Both the position numbers and the translations under genes were made by a program. Of a DNA stretch of 64,000 nt, positions 1 to 13,400 are shown in pieces. The notes beneath the pieces were generated by a model. The model did no database searches. It was not told the origin of the DNA and saw nothing but the letters and a program-made list of their open reading frames with translations. The number at the start of each line of letters is the position of its first letter. The first letter of the stretch is position 1. The DNA is from Gyrodactylus bullatarudis (lineage: Eukaryota; Platyhelminthes; Monogenea; Gyrodactylidea; Gyrodactylidae): NCBI GenBank assembly GCA_012064415.1, contig SSNU01000157.1, forward strand, positions 705,556 through 769,555, read 5' to 3'.

Positions 1-60
1 CAAGCTATCATAATGAGGTTAGTATTTTCAAAAGGACAAGAACATGAAGAAAAGACTCAC

Positions 61-3000
61 CTCTGATTGTAGTTTACGCTTGGACTTTTCCAGCTTGTCA
101 ACCTGAGAAAGGAGCTCTTCGTTCCTGTTGAAGAATTCATCACGTTCGCGCATGAGTTTCTTCTTTGAGTCCTCCATGGACTCAAGTTGGCGCATGTCCT
201 CTTCCACTTTAATTTTTTGATTGTCCATTTGTTGTTGGAGAGTTTGAACGTGACGCTCGAGGGCTTCCTTATTCTGTTGTTCGTCGCTAAGTTGATCCTT
301 GAGTTGTTCAACTTGATCTTCTAACTGACGAAGTTTGGTCTGTAAGGCCAATTTGTTGCTAGTTTCATCGTCTAGATTTTGGCGTAACTCCTTCAGGGAA
401 TTATTAGCAGAACTTTCTGCGCGGGAGATTTTATCCAACTTTGCTTCCAAATCGACAACAGTATTGCTAAGATTCTCATTCTCAGTTTGATAGCGAACAA
501 GGCGGGCTTCGAAATCAGAGCTTTGCTGTTCCTTCATTTGCATTTGAACAGTAAGCTCATTGCTCAACTGTTCTGCAGCACGTCGACGCTTCTCCAGATC
601 AGCTTTGCCCATAGTTAACGTATTGACTTGAGATTGTAGTTCTGCAACTTGGGATTCAAGGGCTGCTTTGGATTTTTCGCTGACAGATTTGCCTTTTTTG
701 AGCTGTTCAATTTGCTCGTTCAACTGCTCCAGGGTATTTTGATGTTTCTTTCGTGTTTCTTGTACCAAATTCTCTTTGAGACTAGAGAGGCATAAAGATG
801 GTTAAAGATGAGAAAGAGAAGAAGAAATGATGGTGATGAAAACTCACATAATTTCATTTTCCAGTTGCTTTCTGAGGTTGCCGAGTTCAGCTTCGTGGCG
901 TTTAAGTGCTTCTTGTTGAGCATCGGAATTGGTGCCAGTGTCGATTAGTTCAAGACGAACAGCTTCTAATTCTTCGTGTAAATCTCTCTTGGTTTCTTCA
1001 GCTTTATCTCTAGCCTTTCTCTCGGCTTCAAGGTCTTCTTTTAATTCGGTATTTTGGGATTGTAACTCTCGAACTTGTTTCAAAGCCAAGGTTCTAGCGG
1101 TCATCTCTTCGTCCAATCGTGTCTGTAATTGGGCGCATTCTTGTTCAAGGCTAGTCATTTGAGTTTTGAGCTCATCAGAGGTTGAATTCTTCTCATTAAT
1201 TTGATCACTTTTCTCGAGAAGTTCAGCTTCTAGGCGTCTCTTGGTCCTCTCGATATCTTGGCGCGCGGCAGTTTCCTTAGATAGCCGCTCTTCCAATTCA
1301 GAGAGGCTAGCTTCATGCTTAGCCTTGAGTTTAGTGAGAAGTTTGGTTCGCTCCTCTTCTTCGGCAAGTGTCGACATGACATCTGAGAGTTTAACTTCCA
1401 GGGCCTTTTTATCTCTCTCCAATTTGGCAACCTTGTCTTCAAGCTGGGAGTATTTCTCTGACATGGTTTTAGTCTTGGTCTCAAAACTACTCTTTTCAAG
1501 TTGCATTTTCTGCCGAGATTGCTCCTCCTGTTCCAATTGTTCAGAGAGATCTGCAATCTACGTAACAAAAATAAATGAATCAATTGAAAATGATAATCAA
1601 ATTTTCAATTTTATTTTACCTGTTCCTCAAAGTTTTTCTTGAGCTTTTCTAACTCGGTGATCTTGGCTTTGTCTTCGGCTTCACGAGCTTCAAGATCTGA
1701 AAACTCGTAACTGATTGCTTGGAGTTTGTTTAGGGTCTCTTGGTGTTGTTCGCACATGTCGTTGTAACTATCACGTTCTTGTTGCAATTCAGCCATAAGT
1801 TGCACCTTATCTTTGGATAAAATCTCAATGGATCGCTTTGTATCTTCAAATTCGAGGACAATCTTCTCATGGTTTTCCTGGAGTTTTTTCAGTTCATTCT
1901 CTTTGGCAGCGACCAGTTCTTCTTGTCGCGTTACACTCAAGAGGGGTTTCACCTTTGTAAAAAGACGCCACCAAGGCCAGTTTCTCAACTTGAGATAGGC
2001 AATACAATTTCGTTGAATGATACTAATTGCTTGCATATTCTGAATTCTTTGTTGGAGAGCTTTGCGGGCAAGATATCCGCGAGCAGTGGCCTGGAACTTG
2101 ATCATAATATCTGTCAACTGAATGTCTCTGTCTTCTTCAAGGCCAGCGAGTACACCAGCTTTGAAGAATATCTTACTATGACCAATGCAATAGAGGGACT
2201 TGTCCAAGTCGAGAGCATCCAACATAAGCTCAACAGCCTTTCGACCATCCATGAAGCCCTTTGGTATAAGCTGAGGTGTAAGTATTTCATAGCGCTGTCT
2301 AAACTCTTGGAATGGAACACGAGATGGAAAACCTTGTCGACAAATTCTGATGCCTTCGAGGACACCGTTGCATTTAAGTTGTTCAAGAACGAGGGGAGCA
2401 TCAATTTTACCCGGTCTCTTCTCATGGTTGGGAATGATACAGCGAACGAAATTTGGACTTGTATGCTGGAGCACTCCCATGAGCTTTGTGAGGGAATCTT
2501 TATACAACTGTCCGACTGTTCGGAACATTCCACGTCTGACAGCTCTAGCCTGACCAAATACAGTGTCATTACTGGCTGTAGCACTCAGGCCGACAATGTC
2601 AGCATCCTTCCAGATGGCCTATAGATGGAAAGAGAACAGAGGAAAACTTGATTTATTTCTCATTGAATGCAGGTAAATAATCATTATAATCAATAAGTAT
2701 TATTGATAGTGATGATAACAATAAAAATAATATTTAAATAATTTTTCTACAAATACAAAACCTATGCTTCATTTGTATGTGTATGAAGCCTATTCACATA
2801 TACGTGTGTATACCCTTTTGATAGTGATAGATTTTGTTGTAAGAGAGAAATGGTGGTGTATTGTTGGTGGTACTTGGTAGTTTGTTTACGCATACACAGA
2901 GAATCTCTCGGTTGTGGAGTTCAATATATAATTTGTTGCTAAATATATTTATACACATGTATATTTCACATAAAACCACATAAAACTGTAGAGAGAGAAA

Positions 3001-6000
3001 TAGTTGGAATGAATGGTGATCATCATTTCTCATGTAAGATAAACTAAGATGCTGGCGAAGAAGAATAGCAAACTAATCAGAGGGAAAACTAAACTGTTGA
3101 TAAGATAATTAATCGAGTGGTGTAGGCAAAACTATCATGTTGTTGTTGATGTTGTTAATGATGATTCGAATGGGAATAAGTGCATAGTACTTGTCATGAA
3201 ATCTTCAAGGCAGTGAAAAAATCTTGACCTTTTACTACTCCAATAACAATAATGATGTAGTTTATTATTTATGTTCCTAAGACACTAAACTAGTTATTCA
3301 TCCCAATTCAAAACTGGGATGAGAGGGAAGCATGTACACACACACAAACATAAGAAATAATCAATACAAGATGAATTTCTTCTTCTTCTTCTTCGAGTAT
3401 TTTCTTACAATGAGAGGGATGTTGTTGTTGTGAATTTCAATTGCATGTTTTAATAAATAAAGCAAGATCAAGTTGTAATTATTACCTGAACAAGAGGGTC
3501 ATTAGAGTTTTGCAAGAGAGAGACGACATTTTCATTTAATGGGTCCATATTCTTCATGAGCCATTGACTGGCCTGATAGTCGACACGGCCAGCATAATGA
3601 ATGACGCCAAAGTCAGAGTTGGAACGAAATTCAGCTTTGCACAACTTTTGATGGTTCTCCTGTTCCTTGAGCAGTTTCTCAACAAATGATTTGTCTGTAG
3701 CTTTGGGGAAGAAGCACTCTTCATCGAGAAGGGCCAGTATGCCCATTGGCTAGAAATGTAGTGAAATAGTTTGTATTTAGAAATCAATAATAATAAAAAG
3801 AAAAACCATCTTGATCGATAATGGTTTGTAACAATCATCGAGAGATTAACTTTGTCATAGCTTGATAAGAGATTTAGGGTTGTGTAACAGAAAAGGAGAC
3901 AAATTAGTTCTAAATATTTTCTTCGTCTCATTAAAAAAAATAAAAGTAGCTGGCTAAAAATAGAAAAAACTTGAATTGAATTTATTTGAATAAATTAGGG
4001 GGGTTCCGGATCGTGGTTAATTAATTATGTTAATATTATTCTCGGTTCTCTTGAATTTATGTGAGCATGAAGCCTAATTTTTGCAAGTTTGTAATCCGAG
4101 AGAAATTGTTACCTGTAGTTAAAGTGGGGTGGGGGAGAGAAGCTAAAGCAAAACCAGAGAAAAGCAAGTAGCAAATCTGACTAAACCCAAACACAACAAT
4201 AAATAGGGTTAGAGATACAACAAGAAACCAAATGACTAAATATTTCTTTCTTCTACTTTTTCTCTCTGTCTTCAACAATAATAATAATCATGATAATAAT
4301 TGAACGAGAGTAAAAATCTATAAATTTGTTTTTACTTCTACTTCTTCTTTTGTTTCTTTCTAACTAATGTTTCCAAGTGAAAAACACACATAACACATAA
4401 CTAGTAATAATAATAATTCAATACAATAGATTTAATAATGAATGAATATATGTGCTCAAGATAGAAGATATAAAATACCTTTTCGATGAGATCAATTGTC
4501 GGTTGGAGGTCAAGGCCAAAATCAATAAACTTCCAAGTGATGCCTTCACGGGTATACTCGGCCTGTTCCAGGATGAACATGGTATGATTGAATAATTGTT
4601 GGAGTTTTTCATTTGTATAATTTATGCATAATTGTTCGAATGAGTTAACCTATGAAGGAAATAGATGAGATGTTCTTGTTTACAAATCAATACAAAACTA
4701 TATATATTTGTTAAAGATTCTCTCTAGTACTTTCACCCAGGCTACTACCCTGCCTTTCCCCCTACTAATCATAATCAAGCCATATTTTCTATTGTTTAAA
4801 TTCAAATGTGTGTGAATGCCGTCAGAGACCAAGTGGAAAGGGGAGGTGGGCAATCTATTTAAAGGAATGCGCAGATGAATATAAATGAAAAGGGGGGAAG
4901 AATTAGTTCAAGATTTACTACATTGATGAGTCATTCTTTTTGTTATACACAAACAGGGATTATGGGAGGTTTCTGATAGTTTTATCAGCTAGTTTTCTTT
5001 GTAAATAATTGCTACAAAAAGTAAATTCAAAAAAAGTAAAATAATTCTAGAGAACAAGATTTGATTATGTAATAATAAACAAGCAGGTTGACAGAAAAAC
5101 AAGCAAGAAAAAAAAGATTTATTGATTCATCTCAGGAGAAATTAAAATTAAACAAACTCAAATTTTGAGTAGGCTCAAATATTTGACTTTTCAGAGATGA
5201 ATGGATGAGAATAAACTACTCACGTGGAATATTTCAAAGCCAGCTATATCCAGAATGCCAACAAAAGAGGCCCCTTGACGTTTAGCACGATCAAGGGACT
5301 TGTTGATGCGAGCCACAAGCCATTTGAAGAGACGTTCATAGATTGATTTAGAGATTGCTTCAACGGCAAACTCAACTTGTTCCTTCGTCTGAGATTTGGA
5401 GACCATTTCTCGGCCAACCTTGATGCGTGGCTTAAGGAAAGATTTGGTAAATTCAGCCAGTGGAACCCCAAGTAGGTGGGAAACCTTTTGGGCAGCTGAA
5501 TTATTGGGAAGAGTTGCTTGATCAGAGTTTCTTTCTTGTTTAAATTCCAAATTTCCCAAATGTAGGACAGCGGAAATGACTTTGAAAATGGCTAAAAAGG
5601 AAGGATAGTTTACCTTTTATTACATTAGGACAAGAGAAATAAAGGGAGAAGAATGACTCACCCAGTTGATCTTCATCTGATATTCCCATTATGTTCATAG
5701 CCTCAGAGGTTTCCTTGAAGGCTTGGACTTCGTCGACACCGGGCAATTCAATTTTCCCATGGGAAATATACTTGTGGTTCATGTTTACATTGTCATCTAA
5801 CAAGAGTTCCTTCTTTATCTCAGGGGAGGCTCCAGCGTGGAGTTGGTAGAAAATGTGGAAACATCGTTCCTCTGTCGCTTGGCGGATGACACGGGCTTTT
5901 TCCAAGAGATACGTCTCAATATTTGCACCGGAAATAAATCCACTTGTATCAAAGTTTATACGAATAAATTTCCCCTAAGAAAAAGACAAGAGAGTTAAGG

Positions 6001-7304
6001 GGAAAGGATAGAAGTGTGTGGGAGAAACTTACGAATCTAGAAGAGTTATCATTTTTTATTGTCTTTGCATTGCCAAAAGCTTCAAGGATCGGATTTGCCT
6101 TAAGGAGCTGTGCCTCTAATTCTCCCTGAAACAGGAATTAAAGGTAAATTGGATGTTTGAATTTCAAAGAAATGTCGTTCAAGACTAGGAAAGAGGATTC
6201 GTTCCATATCATGCTTTTTTAGGAGTACTGAGTAGAGGTTATTTTACAATTCCAACTTTCGAAAGCGTTTTAACATGTATAAATGGATACTCGAGGTAAA
6301 AGTATAGAATTTCTAAGCATTCATAGGGATGAACTTGCCATTTTACGTTGAAGTGGGGGAGGAAACTGAGTATTTTTATAAAATTATAATGAGTTATTGC
6401 TGCAAAAACGTGGATAGAATATTAATATTCGGTGTCAACTTACAACATTGAAGTCTTTATTCTTAAAATAGATGGAAAAAATTTATGAAAGTTGACGAAA
6501 AGAATCAATAAAACCGATAACTTACATTTAATTTTGCAATAGCATTTGAAGCTGAAGTCTTTGCCGATTTGAGGGAGGTAGCAACTGATGCTAGGTATTG
6601 GATAACTTTTTTAGTATTTTCTGTTTTACCCGCTCCAGATTCACCACTGAAGAAGAGTGTTGTTTTTTATCATTTGAAATGAACATCGCAATCTAAGGAC
6701 TTACGTGCATAAAATAGATTGATCCTCGCGGTCTTGAAGCATACTTCGATAAGCGGCATCAGCAATAGCATAGATGTGAGGTGGTCTTTCATGACGTTTC
6801 TTTCCTTTGTAATATTCCGTTATTTCCTCACTGTAAATAGGAAGTCTTTTATATGGATTGACGACGACACAAAAGAGGCCCGAATATGTCTAAAATCAAT
6901 TATTCCATGATAAAAAACGGTATTGATCGTAACATGTAAAACAATCTTACATAAATCATTCCTGAATAATAACGGTCTTTCAAATTGTGCAAGACACTTG
7001 CTTCATGAAGATAAGTAAGATTGGCCATGTCTTCTGACTTATCATATTTAGGAGGATTCATTTTCAGGATATTGTCCTTTGATATTGTCAGATTTTTGCC
7101 ACTTTCCTGTATTCTAACATCACACTCATCTCCTTTATCAGCAACTAAAGTAGCAATGACATATCCTTCTGATTCATGAGGAATCCAAATGAGCTTTTTA
7201 GATGCCCAATCAGATATTGAATTGGCATCGTCAGATAGTCCTCTGTTAATGCGCAAATATTCCATGTTTTTAGGATCTATAGATCCAGATTTTTCTGCTG
7301 TCAT
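61..7304 (-). CDS. Non-muscle/smooth-type myosin II heavy chain, 5' eleven exons (3' end outside window)
   Basis: Actin-based motor of contractile rings and stress fibres. Eleven exons, written high to low: 7304-6951, 6889-6705, 6646-6526, 6125-6033, 5974-5662, 5591-5224, 4649-4479, 3749-3486, 2618-1620, 1557-848 and 781-61. Together they give 1,433 codons with an open frame; the family is usually about 1,950-2,000 residues, so the distal tail lies left of base 61, where a GTGAGT donor is seen. The start ATG at 7304 opens an N-terminal SH3-like region. The P-loop GESGAGKT is in exon 3, switch II DIAGFE ends exon 6, and the lever-arm junction [17 protein letters not shown] is in exon 9, followed by a long heptad coiled coil. 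The sequence resembles MYH9/10 and fly zipper more than striated myosin. Exon 3 carries a Ser/Ala/Lys-rich stretch at the loop 1 position. Introns are either about 58-70 nt or several hundred nt to over 1 kb. It is divergent to TM2D3, 124 bp away. Confidence 0.95.
2619..3485. other. Myosin intron 8, no gene seen
   Basis: AT-rich intron of 867 bp between myosin exons 8 and 9 with GT-AG ends on the minus strand. It has CT-rich and (CTT)n-like stretches near 3370-3395. No coding potential that I can support. Confidence 0.8.
3750..5223. other. Myosin introns 6 and 7 around exon 7, no other gene seen
   Basis: Two AT-rich introns (3750-4478 and 4650-5223) on either side of myosin exon 7. They hold only short chance ORFs. 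Their size contrasts with the 58-70 nt introns elsewhere in the same gene. Confidence 0.75.
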
Positions 7305-7428
7305 TTTGTAGTTGGTGATCCTTATGACAAACAATGAATTTTAAATCATAATATAGCACAGTTAGGTACAATTTTAAAGAAAATTTAACAATTTGAAGCC
7401 ATTTGTTTAAAATTATAACCGTACAAAT
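7305..7428. promoter_or_regulatory. Divergent promoter, myosin II / TM2D3
   Basis: Only 124 bp separate the two start codons, which point outward. The region is AT-rich and no clear TATA box was recognised. Both promoters and 5' UTRs must fit here unless an untranslated exon lies further away. Confidence 0.55.
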
Positions 7429-8064
7429 ATGAATAACAAAAAATACATATTTTTAATTTTCCTTATAAATATACTTTATTGCAAGTCAAATAAGGATTTA
7501 TTAGAGATTTGTAATAAATTTGAAACAACATGCGATAATTTACCCGTATTCTGTCTGATTTGTAAAGATCCTAACAATGATTCTGAGCATCACAGTTGCA
7601 CAAACGGAGAAGAAACAGAAAGTATTTGCAAACCATTACAGGGTGTTAAATGCCAAGATCCTAAAGAATTTACAGTTAAACATTTGTGTGAATATTGTCA
7701 CGAAATTCCTAATGATGAAGTCTTGTGCTCTGAAAATCCCGAATGCTCCTTAAATTCGGAGACTCAAGATTATTACGTGACAAAATGTTATCCGCCACTG
7801 TTTAAACATTGTCTTGGTAGTCGGGTCTTCAATCGCATCACTAAATGTGATCTCAAGAGTGAAAAAAAGTTCTCTGTTGCCTATATCTTGAGTATTTTCC
7901 TGGGAGGTTTTGGTGCTGATCGATTTTATTTGGGAATGTGGAGAGAAGGACTCGGTAAACTCTTCAGCTTGGCCGGTCTATCTTGTTGGTCAATAGTTGA
8001 CTTTTTCCTCCTTACCTGTGGTTTTCTCAAGCCAAATTATAACCAAGAATTTGAAAATGAATAA
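7429..8064 (+). CDS. TM2D3: TM2 domain-containing protein 3 (almondex-like)
   Basis: Secretory-pathway membrane protein of the TM2D family; the fly homologue almondex acts in Notch signalling. Single exon of 211 aa starting at an ATG with a signal-peptide-like hydrophobic N-terminus (residues about 1-18). A Cys-rich lumenal region follows, with the family block HCLGSRVFNRITKC near residues 126-139. The TM2 domain at about 145-200 has two membrane helices and the DRF motif (GGFGADRFYLG). The HCLG block and the sequence between the helices fit TM2D3 better than TM2D1 or TM2D2. The length is close to the family's 220-250 residues. It lies between two minus-strand genes. Confidence 0.92.
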   Translation: MNNKKYIFLIFLINILYCKSNKDLLEICNKFETTCDNLPVFCLICKDPNNDSEHHSCTNGEETESICKPLQGVKCQDPKEFTVKHLCEYCHEIPNDEVLCSENPECSLNSETQDYYVTKCYPPLFKHCLGSRVFNRITKCDLKSEKKFSVAYILSIFLGGFGADRFYLGMWREGLGKLFSLAGLSCWSIVDFFLLTCGFLKPNYNQEFENE

Positions 8065-8157
8065 GATTTATACATATTTTTAAATTTTTTTATTACATAA
8101 ATTTATCTTCTTTACTCTAGTCTCTCTTAATGCTATTAAAAGTTTAAAAACAAAACA

Positions 8158-9616
8158 TTAAAATTTATCGTTCAATATGTCAGATAGGTTATCTGGAAGT
8201 ATTTTTGGGAAGAGACCATTCTGATTCTTACTTATGAATTGGGCTACTTTAAACCCTACAAACATGGATTCGACAATGAATTTGTCCGAATTGACATCTC
8301 CCTCCAAAACTTTGGCCATGATACCCCCAACAAAAGCGTCAGTTGTCTTGTCAACACCGTTTAGACCAATTTCGTTAAACTTTGATTGAGATGGGTTCAA
8401 ATTGAAAGAGTTTGAGCGATCCTTCAAGTCTGATAACCGTTTGAGCTGTATGAAAAATTAAAATCAAAAATTTACCTTTCCTTGATTTGTGCACGCAACA
8501 ATACCTCCAGTAGAAGTTCCACTACCCAGGAGAAAGACTATTCTCGATTGTTTTGCTTGGCGTTTTGGCAGATGAGCCAGTGAAATAGCTAATCTTTCTG
8601 CTAGACCTGGCATTGTAGCAGCCAACGATAAAGACATGGAATAAATGGCATTTTCATCTAGCTTTAGAGAATCATTAAATTCTTCAAATCTCAGCTTGAC
8701 ATCGGGACGAATGGACTCTGGCTTGGTACCAACGGCCACTTTCCAATTAGCAAATATTTTGGCAATTTTCAAAGCTGAATTTAAATCCAAGAATAAAATG
8801 TCCACATTCATCAGAAGATGGAGCCATTCTTTGGCTGTGAGATAGTTGTCAATTGGAAGACCATTACAAAAGGGTAACTTTAAGGCGAAAAGCTTATTCG
8901 AAGAACATGCCAAATCTGATATTTCGATAATTGCTTTGTTATTCGAATTTTCCAGAGGATATGGTAAGAAAGAAGCGAGTATACTCTTGGCAGAATTGAA
9001 AGCAATTCTAGATTCTGAGCAAAATATAGAGACTTAGAACAGACCCGTATGAATCTTTTTGTCAAAAGAAAAATTCTTAGAAGCACCAGGAATATCGATT
9101 AACTGCACAATTTGACTATATGAGGCTGGATTTTGATCAAGAATCATATTTAATGATTTTGCAGTCGGTTCATTATTACGAATGCTCAAAATATGGTTGA
9201 CGTTTGACATTTCAAGAAGATCCTTGAGAATTTCGGACTCGTAGTCATTTCCACAAGATCCCATGAATGTAGTTTTGCTCTCATTATGAGTTAACCATTC
9301 AGTTATTCGAAGGGCATTGAGAACCGATCCACCTGGTAGAATTGTGGCCGATTCGCGAAAAGGAAATTGTGAACTTTCACGAATCATTGTGTCAAATATT
9401 AAATTTTTCACGTCAGAATTATCTTGATTAGGATCATGGATATGCTGGATTAGTTTAATGAGAGATATTATCTTATTTTCGTCAAGAAGTACATTGTATT
9501 CCAAATAAGGCTGTCCTATACCTATCAGGCTATGTTGAATAGAATTTTTTCTGACTGGTAAAAGCTGACTTGAATGATTAAAATTCGAGTTACAATTTTC
9601 TTAATGCCCTAAACAT
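8158..9616 (-). CDS. Adenosine kinase-like PfkB-family protein with an altered anion hole
   Basis: Adenosine kinases phosphorylate adenosine to AMP. Four exons: 9616-9594, 9568-9045, 9014-8476 and 8445-8158, separated by introns of 25, 30 and 30 nt that each keep frame. The start ATG begins MFRALRK. Then comes the ADK-type opening SLIGIGQPYLEYN, the substrate motif GGSVLNALR, VDILF in the middle and IVFLLGSG near the end. At the catalytic motif, usually DTNGAGDAFVGG, this protein reads GVDKTTDAFVGG: the catalytic Asp is kept but the Gly-Ala-Gly anion hole is gone. Length of about 457 residues is somewhat more than the usual 340-360, partly through the N-terminus. The fold assignment is strong; activity is doubtful. 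A basic N-terminus could be a mitochondrial presequence, which is an inference. Confidence 0.85.
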
Positions 9617-10483
9617 TTTTTTCGGCGAAAAATTATTTTTTGAACTTGTTATAATTCCAAACAATATCTTATCGACCTCATATTTGATTTTTTTGTTTTA
9701 ATCATCATTTGGATTAGAAATTTTTATATTTGAAAAAGATTATAAATACATCTGTTTATGAAAAATAGTTTTTAAATGAGTTGTGATCTTCTGGAATTAT
9801 TATTCTTAATTTAATAAATCAGATTTATCACGGATCATGTCTCACACAATACATTGAATGGAATTCCTTACTTATTTGAAAGTTATTTTGAAGAAAACAT
9901 CCCGGCTTGTTGAACAAAATAAATTCAAAATTATTGCTAATAATAGATTTTAAATTTCCATTATTTTATTCCAGATTACAAAAATGTACCATCTGTATTG
10001 ACATGAAGGATTAGAACTCATATTTCACAATAATCCCAAAAAAATTCGGCAATGTAAATTTGAGGAATAATTTTTGATTATATTTCCAGTGTTTTCGCAT
10101 TAAATCATTCACTATAAAGCTTCATTGCAATACAATAGATGGAAGAATTCAATGATTTCATTATTCTACATTGTAGAATCTACCATCTTATTACATTCGA
10201 ATACACCGATCACTACATAGTCTCAGACGTATCAGAGTAAAATTCATTTGAGTATGGATAAACAACAGCTGAACTAGTTTTACCCCAATGCTATTCGACT
10301 TGGGATGATTCTCCTCTGATTGGCTATTCTAAATCACCAATGATTGATGACCAGAGACAATTTATTTAAAAACAAATTACTTTGGATTGAGATGTGTAGT
10401 ACAAATCTGTAAAATGCTCAAGTAATAAGACCATTACAGTTTCACTGACAAGAAAATGTAAAGATTATTCAAATTATTATAAA
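9617..10483. other. Intergenic, no gene seen
   Basis: AT-rich spacer of 867 bp between the starts of the adenosine kinase-like gene and the gene at 10484. It contains a short perfect palindrome near 10172-10188 (ATTCTACA/TGTAGAAT). No ORF or RNA gene that I can support. Confidence 0.7.
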
Positions 10484-13400
10484 ATGCTGGACAATCAAAA
10501 GTACATTGTCCAAGACGACATTAACGATGAAGAGATGACCTTCATCCTCATACCAGATTCAAACAAAAACCTCTACCAAGACCGTGAGTTAATGATGCGC
10601 TACGTCGACAGTTCCTCAGCACAGAATTTGGGTCGTCAAAAGCGTCAGAAATCCTCGACAACGTCAAAGACTGAATCGAATTCATCATCAAATGGGTTAA
10701 CTGGCTCTCAAAAAGTTCATAGAAATCATCCCAAGAATGGCCATACCAGTGAATCGTTAGTGAATGCTGTTGCCTCCTCACATCAAGTAATGCCGAGTAA
10801 TGACGACACCAACTTGGAACAACAGTTATATAACCGCGAAGACAACCAAATGAACATTGAAAAGGAGAAAAGACTTTCTCGTATTGTCATGATTGTTGGC
10901 GGGACCCTGTTTGGAATATGCATTCTCCTAGTTGGTCTAAGCTTAGCCTTTGCAGATAAATTCGAACATATTGGTGAGTATCATATCATTGGGATTTATG
11001 TAATTTTATGTATGCGTCTGAAAATCCACTTATTTTTGACTAGTGCACATAAATTGAATTTACATTTCTTTGTCAGCTTCTTTCATTCTAATATTTCAAT
11101 GATATTTAAAATAATTTCATTTTTAAAGTTACATTGGTGATGACGCTTTAAGAAATCAGTATCTATACACCCCCTGTTTTTTCCACAACTTGTTCAGCTA
11201 CGCTTTTAAAAAATTATGAACTTTTTTTTTCTTCGAAATCCACTATCATCTCTTGAGATAAGAAAAAGTTGGCCGTATTTTTGGACAAAATCTTCTCTGT
11301 GTCTTTTATCGTTAATGTTTATATAGAGGGAGAGAAGTAGGTAGCTTGGGGTCCCAAACCAGCATTTGAGATCAGCCATTGGTCAAGTTTAATCCCAAGA
11401 GAGGAATCTTGGCTTTATCTTGCTGGTAAAAAGGTCTAATCCTAAATTTAAACCATCATTTACCTACACTCTTTATCTAGAGTGCATTGGGGATTATCTC
11501 TATGGTAGGAAATAATCTTGAAGATTAATTCTCTTTAAATTCTACCCTACTACAAGAATTATTTCTTTTTTTTCTACTCACTCATGACAATAAATGTGAT
11601 TGTATTATGAGGAATTATTTTTCCCTACGAAACATTCTCATAATTACACAATGTGTATTTCACATCCTTATTATCCGTTCTTATTTGGGTATGTTCTCTT
11701 CATGGTTGGGCGAGTTTTCCTCGGAAAAGTTAATTTTCAAGATTTTAGATTAATAATTAACTTTTTCCCAATTCCCTGTATGTACAATGTACACAATCAT
11801 GGATTATTCACTAGCTGAAGACAACAAGATTGAAATATGAAAATAAAATAAATAAATAAAGTATATAAATAATAAATGCAAGTAACTCTGTTCAATGAGT
11901 TGTTTTTATAAAATTGGTGATAAATAGCCTCAAAATCTTTGATCTCTTCTTAAAGAATAGGGTACTAATTTCTACAACTATTTGCTCATTTAATAGAGAA
12001 AATAATCTTTTCTGTGTAAAAGCAAATGATCTTTAAAAGTAAATTTTGTATTTTTCTAGTAATCATAGTTTTTAAATGGTTAGAACAGGAAAGATTGGCA
12101 CTATCTCTCTTAATCTATACCTGGTTTCTCTTAAGTTGTCACTGAAACTACCAAGATACAATACAGAACCATCATCCATTTTGACACCAAACCAAACACA
12201 ATGATGCACCCAAACTTCACTCTTTCTTTGCCATCAAGCCAGTATTGGGAAGACTTCTAATAGAATAGAGAATCTACTCTATATATGAACCTTGTACACA
12301 AAGGCATTAATACCTATTAATCGTCTCTTCAGATAAATTAGATCTACATACGGCTTAATGTGAAAAAAGACGTTCTTCTCAATTGCTTTCTCCTTTTGTC
12401 TGTATTATCTTAAAACTCAATTATCTTCTCTATAAAGAGAAAATAAATATAAATTCACAATTTGGAATAGTAGGTAGGTAGATTATGATATTCCACGAAT
12501 TTTTCTAAAGATATCCAATCGATATTTCTTTTGTTTTTGGTGGGAAAATTGACTTTTTCCCCCTGGCTAGCTCTCTAACTAACAAAGTGCACTGCAAAAA
12601 CCTGAACGATTTGCTAGTAAAAACTCCAAGGTCATCTAATTTTTAAGAGTTGACAAATCAAGGACACAAGACTATCTCCACTACATTCATCTATTCCTTG
12701 TAAAGTTAACTATGAAAACTCATTATCGCCCTCTCTCTTCTTCAGCTAAACCTTTTTTTCATCACTTGCAAGTGTATTCAATTTCTTGTTTTTTAATACA
12801 CTGATTATGAATCTAGAGTTGTTTTAACGCACTTACTTTAAGCTCAGAAGTAACCGATCAAAATTTCGGTCAATTTTTTGTAGAGCTGGAATCGTTGCGT
12901 ATTCTAGGATAGAGTGGTAAACGATTTATTTTCTGAGCCTCAGAACAATAATGAGTTGTAATGAGTTGGTCAAGTGGTTCAAAAAACATGAGAATATTTG
13001 AATGAATATAGTAGACTCAATTTTTCAAGTCATAGTAAAACTTGTAATCTCTCATTCACATTCATTTTTAGGTAGAAGTTCAAAAGAGAATTTTCCTACT
13101 ACAAAAACCACTAGTATTTCTCAAATGTATTCCTTTAAAATATTGAAAACAAGACTTGAGTCTTATTTTGACTGAATATTTATTCTATCCTTAATTTAGG
13201 TTAGAGATGGATTTTGCAAATTATTGATATTTCTAGCCTAGTTCAGATTCTGGTTACAATAGAAACAATGATTTTGTATTAATAATTTGCCAATTTTAAT
13301 CAAAAAATAATCATGAAAATTTTTTTTTTGATTATTGGAAAACGTTGGTCAGTGATTTATATATGACCTCTGGTATCGAGAAAAAGAGCTAGAATAATTT

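Noticed and set aside
11221..11822. Possible further exons of the gene at 10,484
   Set aside because: Short ORFs with hydrophobic content, but no acceptor in the required phase followed by a convincing peptide.
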